NCBI GenBank assembly: GCA_017165825.1
Contig: CM029376.1
Location: 16,737,342-16,801,341, forward strand
DNA length: 64,000 nucleotides
Direction of reading: 5' to 3'
Source of the DNA: Hepsetus odoe
Taxonomy: Eukaryota > Chordata > Actinopteri > Characiformes > Hepsetidae
Shown here: in pieces, positions 14,801 to 27,000 of the stretch
Position numbering within the stretch: the first letter of the stretch is position 1
Layout of the letters: each line of letters opens with the position of its first letter
Position numbers and translations under genes: made by a program
The notes under the pieces: model-generated
What the model was told of the DNA's origin: nothing
The model's input: the letters and a program-made list of their open reading frames with translations, nothing else
Databases searched by the model: none

Positions 14801-17800
14801 AAACTTTGTACATTTGCCTAACCAAGTGATAGAAAATGTATTAGTTAAATGCTCTATTTTTTGAAAAGTTGAAAAGATTGCTCTTCTCAAACTTAGCAGA
14901 GGTGTGCTCTGTTGTTGACTTTAAGTATATGGTTCATAGAATATATTTAATTATGTATTAAATTCAGTTGTGCTTCTTACTGTCAATACTCTTAGTTCTG
15001 CTAGTGATAACAGGAAGAGACGGAAGTCAGAACCTGCAGCTACCCAGTCCAGACCCCAGAGCAGCCTCAGTTCTGGTCAGAGTATTGTAAGACCAACAGA
15101 GACTCCTGTCACTCGTCTGTCAGAGCCACCCAAGAGCACCCATAAGAAACCGCTACCACTCTCCAGCACCACATCCACGTCCTCCTCCCCGGTCAAGTCG
15201 AAAGGTAGGCATCACAGATATCAAGACTATTTACCTTACCTTGTTTTGTCAGAGCTCAGCAGAGGAGCAGAATCTCATATATTATTTTTGCAGCTAAATT
15301 AATTATTGTTTACAGTTTTGGCTTGCATAGTGTGAAAGCTCCATTTGATGTACTCTGGAGAGGGTTTGTTGCTGAGGATGTCTTACCTCTTTGCAGGTTT
15401 TCTCCTGGGATGTGATAAAGAGCATTCTCAGTTTTCTTGCCTCAGGGCAAACTAGATGTATTAATGTATTTTCATGTCTCTCTCTTGTCATGCTGCTCAC
15501 GGTGGATATCTAAGGTGGGGATATTAGCACAATGCACTCAACATATTTGAATGGTCAAAGCCTGCACCCTAATACCTCACTTAATTCAGTAGACAGGTAT
15601 GAAAATGGTGACCAAAATGGGAATGCAGTCATCATGCCTTCTTCAGAGGGCCTAAAGAATGGCTGGCATACAGGGCCAGACAGTATGGAGTTGTGTGTCA
15701 GCACAGAGGAGCCCTCTCCTAAGCTCAAATCATGGAGCTGTGATGACCTCTTGTCTGAGGGCCAAGAAAAAGGAATTGGAGAAAAAAATCGCTCAGATAG
15801 CATTGACTCTCTGATGCAAATTGGAGAACCAGGAGGATCTCCACACAGAAAAGGTCATGGTTCAGAGGATCCTAGAGAAAGCAGAAGATATCGCTCTGCC
15901 CATGATGCACCAGGCTTCCTCAAACTGTACAAGAAGATGCACCACATTAACCGACAAGAGCTGATAAATTCAGAGATTATCTGCTCTGTCAAAGCTAGGA
16001 TTCATAAGTATGAGAGTGAACAACACAAGGACCATTGTGTGGGCACCAGTGGTTGCAACAATGAAGTTCCACAAGACATGGTGCACAACAGGATCTCAGA
16101 ATTTGAGAGCTTGATCCAGAAATCGAAATCCATGCCAAACCTGGGAAGCGAGTGTCTGTCCAGGGGACCCTCTCGTAGGAGTAGCAGCCCAAACCGCAGC
16201 TTCTCTATTGAATCATTGTTAGATGAAGAACCGAAAGCCAGGAATCCTCCCGAGGGCCGACCTCAGTACACCAAGATCCATGCTCAAGTGCCAATCCATA
16301 TTCAAGTGACCAACGACCACCTCCGTCACTCTGCTGTTCAGCACGATTTCTCAGACAGCGACCATGATGCTGTTGTCTCTGACCTCAGTGACTTCATCCA
16401 AATTGAGGGCTCATCTTTTTGCAGTGAGAGTGACTTTGATCACTGTTCCTTCGCCTCTTCTGAGAGCTTCTGTGGATCAGGGCACCATCACCACTACCAC
16501 AGACAACTGGTGGGCTCCTGCAAAGGCAGGTGCCCAGCCTCCTACACACGCTTCACCACCATGATCAAACATGAGAGAGCCAAACAAGAGCGGAGACAAC
16601 AACTACGCGTGGAGGATTCTGAGAATGGCCTCAGCAAGCTTGCCTTCCTGGTCAGCCCAGTGCCATTTCGTAGAAAGAAGAATTCTACTCTGAGGCGTGA
16701 CTGTGACCCAAAATCCAAGAGCTGCATGTATGAGGCTCTGGACTCAGCTTTAAAGGACATCTACGAACACATTAATGATGAAAAACGCAGAGGCAGCCTC
16801 CCTGACAACAGCATCCTCCACAGACTGTTGGCAGAGTTGCTTCCTGATATCCCAGAGAGGAAAGCCTCTCTGCAAGCTCTGGAACAGGCCAGCCCTTTGC
16901 CCCACCTTCGTTCCTACCACCCCCAGCCTGATGGTATGTGCAGTCAGGAGTGTTACCAGCCAGAGTACTGCCACATTGCCTACCACCACATGGACAACAA
17001 TAACCAGAGGAACCATGTCTCTCATCACTGCTGTAAAGGTGGATTCTTCTCATCCATCTCTTGTGCCCCCATCTTCCCTGCTGTTCCCTTTTTGTGTTTG
17101 AGCTTTCGTCTTCTCCAACCGCCCTCCATGCCCACTACTGCTATGTTCCACCTGTGTTTGTGAATGTGCTTGAGTAGAGTGAAGGTCTCAGGTTTTCATT
17201 GAAATGAACACCACTGAAGCATGTCACATTGCCATATCATTGTTATGATTTTATTCTGTTATTTATAATGCCTGCTATCACAAATGTATTTTTTGGTGGT
17301 ATTTGTATTATTTTTCATTGTTTTTTATACAGCAATGCTTACCATACCTTTTTATTGCTAACACTATGTGTGTGGGCCTTACATGAAAGAGATGGAACTT
17401 TGTGACTTTAAAAATCTTGTCTACAGAAATAGCTGTGAACAGATGACTTGAGCAGCTGAAGCAATCTAAAAACAGGTTTGACGTTTTGGCCCTTGAGAAG
17501 ATTACATTCTTCTCTTACGAATTGTGACTCTATGTTCTCCTACCATTGGATAGGAGACCTGTGTTTGGTCACGATGCCTCATGACATGTGGGTGTGTACA
17601 TTTTATTTACACTGGCATGGCATACAGTTTTCCATTTCAAAGATCTTTAAATAAACCTTATGGCCATTTGCTGATGATTGAAGCCCCATTTGCTTTTGGA
17701 CTGAGCCAAAGGCCTTTTAATTGCGCCTCTCCTGAGCAAAGAGCCTTATAGGCATTTGGAGGCACTAGGAAATACTCACCATGGGGGTCTAGTATAAATA

Positions 17801-20800
17801 CATTTGTTCTGTGCAAGGGATCTGTTTCCAGTGCTAGTGTATAAATCTTCCCCCTCTTATAACCAGTAAGAATCTTTTAAGAGGGATTATAGAAATGTTG
17901 ACCTGTAGGAAGACGTTTCTTCTCCATCAGTTTTTTTTTTTTTGGTTTTTGTTATCATTACCTTATTTTTCTCTTCCTGAATAGACACACCATTACCTCA
18001 CCATTTCACACCTGCTGTTTATGATAGCATTATCTCTTCTGTCTGAATGAATCAAGCTTTCCTAAATCTTTGCCTTATTCTTTCTTTTAGATCAAGACAC
18101 ATCCAGAGGTTATTCGTGTCCTGATGCAGGGAGAACACAGAACAGGAGGCCTACACCTGAAGTCCGAGAGGTTAGGGGTTAGGTTGTTCAATGCTCTTCA
18201 GTATCACATCTGTAAAATTGCAGAGGAGATCTATGTAAAGAAAGAACCTGGAACTTGGTTTCTAAAGAACCTGGTTTCTAAAGTTCTGTTATGACTGTGG
18301 ATACATTGATTGTGCTGTTTCACTTTTATCTTACAGAAACTACCAGCCAGAGCCATATATGACTTCAAGGCACTGACAGCAAAGTATGAAAGATTAGTAA
18401 TAAAACATTTGTTTTTTATTCATTTACATTTATCTTTAAGCTGTTAATAGATTTTGGTCACTAAATGATAAAACAGGGTCACAGTGCTTAGAATGTTGTA
18501 TGTTTATGAGCAGTTATCCATTACTACATATCAGTTGCAAAAGTATGTGAACCCTTGCTTTCCGCTTTTGATGACCTTCTTGAGCAGCAAAAATTGCAAC
18601 TGTTGGTCAATCCTCCACATTACATCAGCTCTGGGATGTTGATGGTTTTCTCCAAGGAACTGAGCTTAACTTTTTATGTACACAATCTGCCTGGATTTGT
18701 GGAGTTGTATGGGCATCAAAATGTTCTGGTCCTAAAATGTGTCCTTTGTTTGTGTAGTGATACGCTTGTGAACAGACTGAGAAGACTCAATATTTAAATC
18801 AGTCATGGTGCCCAGTCACACCTGACTGTGACACTGTGAATTGAAAACATCTGAATTTAAGCCTAGAGGTTCACACACTTTTTCACTCATAGATAATGTA
18901 ATATTAGTTCATTTTCTTGTGTAGTATTTTTAATGTATATTATTGTTTTATTTATGTTATTGGCTTCTCTGTATCTACTTTTAGAACTTAATGAATGAAA
19001 ATTGGATCTATACAGAAATTAGAATAATTCTAAAGAGATTACAAACTTTCAAGCACTGTTATAAATGTCATGCTATAGTTCCGCTTAGCAATAAACATTT
19101 TTCCTTAAATTAATTCTGCAGAGAACTGTCGTTCAAGAAAGGCGAGACTGTGTACATCACACGACAAATAGATAATAACTGGTATGAAGGAGAGCAGCAT
19201 GGGAAAGTGGGCATCTTCCCGATTTCCTATGTGGAGGTTTGTAGTGTATGTTTCATGTATACTTATCTTGTCACAATGATATCATGATAGCCTGACTGCA
19301 AATCTGTTTCATCTGATAGTGAGTATTGAAGCTGAGTGCTGTTATTGTCCAAAACTGGGCGTGTTTTGGTGTATTTGGCGGAGGGCAAATACAGCATGAA
19401 GTGTATGCAAAGATTTGGGCGTCCTGGCCCAGTGAAAAGAAGTAACTACATTCCAGCATTCCCTATCCTCTATGGAGAAAACACTTCATTTCAGTGCAAA
19501 ATTACTGCTGATTTGCTGAATATTTTTGCTTTATTTTTTCCAGTATGATAATCCCTGAAAACAAATAGAAATTGTGCAATAAAACCAACAGTAAAGTTTC
19601 ACTTAGAACTTGCCATTTAAGCCAAGCTTTTGATTTGTTGATCCACTTTATACTTGTACTTCAGTAGTTGCATATAGTCATTTTCTGCCGCTTGTCCCAA
19701 GCGGGGTTGCAGGGGGGTGCTGGAGTCCATCCCAGCTCACACAGAGTGAAGGACGGGGGACACACCCCGGACAGGTCGCCAGCCCATCGCAGTAGTTGCA
19801 TATAATGAATAAAAACAATTAAACTGTTAACAGCAGATAATTAACTGTCATTCAACTGTCATCTAAATTTTTACTATTATTTGTTATTCTACTGCGTTCT
19901 TCATGCAGGTTAATTCATTCTTCTTGCTTTTCATTCTCTGTTGTTGTGGTCCTGTTATCAGAAAATCCCTTTGGCAGAAAGAAATCAGCCTGTGAGGCCT
20001 CCTCCTCCAGCTCAGAGCAGAGAGATAGGGGAAGCTGTGGCACGCTATAACTTCAGCGCTGACACTAACATTGAGCTTTCATTAAGAAAGGCAAGGCTTC
20101 TTTCCTTTTGGGAATAAAAACACACTGTGTAGCACAGCTGCATTGTAACCATTGTATGATTGTCTGATAATATAATTAGATAAAAAAGATAATATAAACA
20201 CTGTGTATTTCCAAAGTTTTTTTTTTTTTTTAATTTGTGATTTAAATTTGTCAAAGCTCCGTGCCTATGTAATTAAATGTGTAATTAACATATGTATTAA
20301 AAATACTTTGTTTGGTGTAGCTTTCCAAAAGGAGCCTGACAAAATCATGTAGGAATCAGTGAGAGGTCAGTTTTACACCTCTAAACTGATGTTTTCCAGG
20401 ATGAGCGTGTTATACTGCTGCGACAGGTGGACCAGAACTGGTTTGAGGGCAGGATCCCTGAGACAAATAAACAGGGCATCTTTCCAGTGTCTTACGTGGA
20501 TGTCATCAAGAAATCCCCTGTAAAAAGTCCTGGCCAACCTCCAGGTGGCTCTCTAGCCCGAAGCTTCTCCAGCGACCGAGTGCACAGCCGGGTAAGCCTT
20601 TCCCAGCAATCTCATTCCCCAACATGTCACTCACGAGCTTTTCACACCAGGGGTTCCTGTACAGACAGAGAGAAAGATTAAAGTAAATTGCCAAAGTAAC
20701 AGTGGACCATCTGGCAACAGATAACACAGGTGTTAACCCTTTGAAGTCACTTATGAAAAAAAACACTCAAAACCCACTTTATATAATTTCAAACCAACAA

Positions 20801-20993
20801 CTATAACTTGTCATCGTATGAATTATTTGTATTTGTATTTCTTTTAACAAGCTTAATAATGCTGTTGAAAGTAGTTTTTTTTAAAGCACAAGAGGAGCTA
20901 TTTTATTATCCATAATGTGAAGATATTGCTGTGCTTGCTCTTGCAGAAAGAAAAAATATATATTTTTGAAAGTATATATATATACATACACAA

Positions 20994-21031
<38 letters not shown>

Positions 21032-24000
21032 TTTCATCTCACACTTTGCACCTTGTTTGGCTGTAAGCCAGACACCTCAACAGAGCACCCCTGTCATCTC
21101 TAGATTAGCTTGGCCTTAACTCTTTGTTAGTTCAGATTAAGTGCCCAAGAATTGTAATTCTATCCAAAGCACTGAGCACTAGAAGCTTGATCCTCTGCTC
21201 GCATGACTTGAGTTCAAGCAGATCTAGCTTAGATCAGATTAATTACCCTGCCATGACATTCACTGTCTAAGACTGGAAACGTCATACGAGGCTTGCTGCT
21301 GGGTGCACGTGCTGGTTAGATTTCACTGCACTATTTTTGGTGCTTTCTACCAAAGCTGATGTCAGGGACACAATGGAGCAAATAATAAACAGCAACCAAG
21401 CAACATTATTAACAGCCTTGTAGCTATTTTTTATTTATTTTTTGGTAAATGGCTACCCAGCATTTGTGGGGAAAAGTTCATCATTTAAAATGTATTTTAA
21501 ACATGAGTTTGCTCTGTGTATTGTATAACCATTTCATTCTCTAACCAGGTATATGAAATGAAGGTAAAAAAGAATTGTGGTCCTTATTATCCATCATTAT
21601 TCAGCCACAGTAATGCGTTTTGGTTTGATGCCTCAGATAAATTCATTGAGGACAACCAAACACAGTGCACCATCTTGTGGCTGTTTGTGGCTCAGTTCCA
21701 CAATGTTGTGCACAGTTGGTGTGAGTTTCAGTCTATAGACTTCATATTTAGTCAAATGTTTAGGCCATTCTACTCCCCTCTGCATATTCACCTATCATAG
21801 TCACATAAAGTGGGCCTACACTGAAGATTTTTAGTCTGTTTTAGACCCCAGTTTGCCCTTTCTGACCATTTTTTACACACTGATTTTTCTGGTTAGGAGC
21901 TCCGTCAAAAGCAATAGATGGCTTCAGTTATTGGGCTGTGTGAGAGGGGACACAAATCAAGGTTCAGCCTTCTGATCTATCTGTGGAGTGATCTTGGGCC
22001 TCAGGAAACTTTCAAACCTGTTTTATTTTGTGACTGAAATTGTTCAGAAGCCCTATATATGTTCAGCAATGGAACTCAATAATACAGCAGCCAATGAGAG
22101 ATCTGTGTCAAAGGCAATACAATGTGTATACACAGTGGGATGTAGAGACAGAAGAGTTGCTGAATAACAGCTTTTATAAAGTTTGTAACACATGGACTCT
22201 CTTGTCACTCGCTTGTATTTTTCCATCTGCAATAATGTTCCTCCTGAGCACACACAGGTTCGGTCCAAACAACATGTATTTAGATGACCTTTTTTTGCTG
22301 CATGGTCCTGTACTTATTTTCACAAGTCTGTTCCTTCCTTTCCTCTCTCCTCTTTTCTCTCTCTCCTTCTCCGTCCTTCGCTTTCTCTCCTAAGCCTTCA
22401 TCTACACGTCCCACTCCCAGCTCCCCCTTTACCACTCCCCACCAGCAAAACTCCCTCTGCCCCAGCACACAGAGAGCAGCTCACATGCAGGCGGTGACAG
22501 ATGAGTGGCTGTCACTCACTCTGGGCTTGTCTCCCTCTGCCACACCTGCCCCCACGCCCCCACCCTTACCTTCCAGCTTTCAGCATATTGATGAGAGGCA
22601 GCATCTATCTGTCTCAGGCCATTCATCAACTCTCACACCCAGCACCACCACCCCAGGGCTGAAAGAGGGTCACTTCATTCCCATCAGCTCTCCTAAGTCC
22701 TACATATCCCCGGACCCTAGCCCATCCCCACAGCCTTATCTCACTTCTGCTTCCTTCACCCCTTCTCCCATCTCCTCCACCTTCAGTTCTAGCCCCAGGC
22801 CTGGAAGTGTCATAGAGGTTCCTTTAGTTAGACAACATGTGAGCTCATATGAAAAAGAGGCACCTTTCTCAGATATGAAAGAGAGCCAAGCCTCAGACAA
22901 ATCAGACTCACCCATATCCTGTAGCCCAGTTGACCTGGTTGTTTATGAGCCCCATGAACACCCCTTGTCCACTGAGTACACTCTGTCCTCCAGAGATACA
23001 GAGGACGATGTCTGTGAAGAGCTTGTCTCCATCATCCAAGCAAGCCAATCAAAGAGCTCCGGTATGGAAAAGGTGGATTTTTATAGGCCAGTGCTGACTA
23101 CTGTGAATGAGGAGCTACCCAAACTATTCATAGAAGAGGAGGCGAGTGAAGCAAGCAGGGCTTGCTTAGAACACCAGCTACCAAACACATTTACCCCAGT
23201 CTTTCCAGCGCATAATGAGATGTCAGAACTTGAGGTAGTGCTTGGTTTGGTTTGGTTGTGTGATTTGGCATATGTAACTACAATAACAATAGGAGGAAAA
23301 GGTCTTGATTAACCCCATTGAAGTTGATCTGTGTGCTGATTATATAATTGTTTTTGCAGTTTAATTTCTATAGGGAGTGAAAAGTTTTGGCCTGTGCCTC
23401 AGTTCAACAATTCAATTATTTTTACACCATACACTTTGTTTTTCTCTGGTATCTATCACATCTAGGCTAGTAGCTGTTTTACAGTGTTAAACTGGAACAT
23501 TTTAGTTGCTAAGTTTAAAATTGATTCACATAAAAAAGACAAATGTGGGATGCACATATTCAAACTGAGGGATGTTTACAGTGTATATATTATAATCAAA
23601 AGTAAACAGTATTACAATAAAGCAGATTTAAAAATCCTGATCCTTAACCTTATAATTCAGCTACACCAAACAGGCAAACATTTACCAGACTGATTCTCCT
23701 AAAGGGAAATCTAGGACTAGTATGACAGAACTAAAACTATTTTAACCCAACATGCATAAGTCTCACTCTAATACACTGCTTGTCCAAAAAAAATCGCCAC
23801 CTGGATTTAATAAAGCAAATAGGTAAGAGCCTCCCATTGGATAATTACTGCACGGATGATTATGTTTCAGCTGCAACAAGTTATTTAACCCTAACAGATG
23901 CAGTGAGTAGCTTCTCATTACTTAAACAACCATGTCAGAAGACACATCCTATGATCGTGGAAAAGATGTTCATCTGTTTCAGGAGGATCAAATTGGCATC

Positions 24001-27000
24001 AAGCAAAGAAAACGTCTAAGGAGAAGCTGAAACTACTAAAATTGGGTTAAGAACTGTCTGACGTATTATTAAAAACTTGAAGGATGGTGGGGAACCATCA
24101 TCTTTGTGGAAGAAACGTGGTCAGAAAAAAATCTTGAATGGTCGTGATCAGCGATCACTTAAACTTTTGGTGAACTCAAATCGTAAAAAAAAACAACAGC
24201 AGAACTTGTGGCTGTGTTCAATAGTGAAAGTAAGAGCATTTCCACACACAATGCGAAGGAACTCAAGGTATTGGGACTAAACAGCTGTGTAGCCTTAAGA
24301 AAACCACTGATCACTGAGGCTAATCGCAAAAAAAAAAAGGCATCAACTGCTAGAGAGCATAAAGATTGGACTCTGGACAAGGTCATGTGGTCTGATGAGT
24401 CCAGGTTCACCCTGTTCCAGAGTTCCAGCGCATCAGAGTAAGAAGAGAGGCCCATGAAGTGATGCACCCATCATGCATAGTGCCTACCGTACAAGCCTGT
24501 GGGGGAAGTGCTGTGATCTGGGGTCGCTGCAGTTGGTCAGGTCCAGGTTGAGCATCATTATGTGTCCAAAGAATGAGGTCAGCTGACTACCTGAATATAC
24601 TGAATGAGCAGGTTATTCTATCAGTGAATTTCTTCCTCCCTGATGGCAGGGGCAGATGGCAATGCCAGGATTCATCGGCTTAAATTGTGAATGAGTGGTT
24701 CAGGGTACATGAGACATCATCTTCACACATGGATTGGCCACCTGGAGGTCTGGAGTCCAGACCTTAACCCCATTAAGAATCTTTGGGATGTGCTGGAGAA
24801 GACTTGGCGCAGCGTTCCGACTCTCCCATCATCTCTACAATATCTTGGTGAAAAATAAATGTAACTCTGGATGGAAACAAATGTTGTGACACTGCAGAAG
24901 CTTATCGAAACGACGCCATAGCGAATGCATACCGTAACCAAAGATAAAGGCGGTCCAACAAAATATTAGTGTGTTACTATTTTTCTTTGGATGGGCAGTC
25001 TATTTTGAAATCCTTTTCTAAATATTGCAGTGCAGTGCAAACAATTTTACATTTAAAAGTAATTATTATGGATAAAAGCATCTAGTTCTCATTTGTTTAT
25101 TAAATTTGAAGTTTTTAAACAGCATTTGAATGAGCCTCCTCTTTTGCTACTTTTGGCTGCCTGTATTCATTAATTGCAAAGAACCATAACAATACATTAA
25201 AATTAGTTAAATTCTCAGTTTGAACACACTACTTGCATTACATTGTGTTAACATATACGTTGAAATCTGTCTGGCTCCACATTGTCCTGCCTGCAGGCAG
25301 ACTTCAAGTGAAGTTATTGGAATGCCTTGCATGTGGACCTAAACGTCATTGTTTGAACTATATCAAGCTTTTGTTTCTTGCTATAGTAAGGGTTCCACCT
25401 TTCTCCCTAGCAGGCTGAAGTTGCCCAGAGTGTCTGTCCCCCTCTCTCCCAGATGCCTGTGACCTCCACATCACCCTCCATCTCTCCTAAATTCTCACCC
25501 CCCTCACCTCGCTCCACTCCCCCACTGCCCATGGTGTCCCAGTCCCCTCCTCCTTTCTCCAAACAGCAACGTTCCCCCAAAGCCAAGGTAAAGAAAAGAC
25601 GCCTGAGAATAATCAAGTGGTGTCTGCCATTCTCAAATCTCTAATCCTCTGACACTGAGTAAACAATTCAGACACTAACAAACCCTTTAAAAACTTTTTT
25701 AACGGGATCTGTTTGGGTATCCTGACCCATAGGGTTGATACTGACCCAAAGATACAATTGACATTTGTTAGGACATATTTATCTCAGCAGTAGGCAAGCC
25801 TTCCTCTGTTCCTTCATTAGTTTTATAAACATGTTCCTTTTAGTCTTGTTCACTGGCTTGGAAACAGATAGGAAGTAGTCTATAAATGGGAGAGAACAGA
25901 CAGCGGGGCACTTTTGTAAACAGATCAGAAGTATTTGCTTATTCTCTGCAGGTAAATCTGTAAGGGATCTTCTGTATTTTTTATTGTTTAATCCCCTACA
26001 TATTGTTTTTGACCCTACAATATCTGTGAGCGTTTTTATGTCTATTCTTGTGTGTGTGTGTGTGTGCGCGTGTGTGTTTCTGAGTGTGAGTTGAATTATG
26101 ATTTCCTGGTTCTGATCTTGCAGTCTGTGTTAAGGCGTGATGTTGTGGTTGTTGGTAAGCCGCCTCGTAGCCCTGTGATGTCTAGGAGGTCCTGTGGATC
26201 ACCTGTTAGAGGTCCAAATATTTCAGCGCCTCATAGGGTATGAAAGCTTGTGCGTCGTGTGTGTCAATAGCATATGGAACTCACAAAAATTGGAGAGGTC
26301 TTTTTTTGGCTTGACTTCTGCCAAAGTAAATGCACAAATCTCTGTTTTAACAAATCTTTTTATTTGTAATATGACGTTAGCTGTAAAAACTAATGCATTA
26401 AACATGTTGTCTGTGTTCAAAAATTAAAATCAATAAGCCATCAGTACTGGGTTTTGCCTTCAAGCATGGTAGACTTGTGTTCAAGCAAGCGCAGACCTGT
26501 CCTTTTCTTCCAGAATACTTCAGGGCAAGTCCATAGTGTTGCTGTATGTCACTGTGACATACATGGAATAACTCATCTTTCTGTGTGCATTCATGCATTA
26601 TGAGGTTGCAAAGAATTTCATTGGAAGCTTTTAAGATGGCAACACTGGGATCCTTAGGTCCATGTTCTTTGTGCATGTTGGCCATGTGTGTGTGTTTGTG
26701 GACTGCTTTGCATGGGAATCAATTAGGATGGCTTTTGGAATCTTGAACCATTCACTGTGTCTGTGCATTACATTTTAGACAAACAGATGAAATGTGCATA
26801 AGGGCCTTTGGCAAGGTAGTGAGATTAACTAAAGTCCTTACATTCAGAGTATTTGCGCTGTCTAGATTTGCTTCTGGGGATGATCCAGTGATCTTTCTAA
26901 TGTTGTTAGGTATTATTCTACTGCTTACAAGTGCTTCAATCAAACTAGAAAAGAGATTACCTGAGAAAATAAATAAATACAATAAAATATGATTGTCTGG

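Noticed and set aside
22284..22394. Frame upstream of the 840-nt sorbs2 exon
   Set aside because: Translation of the CT-rich polypyrimidine tract and intron.
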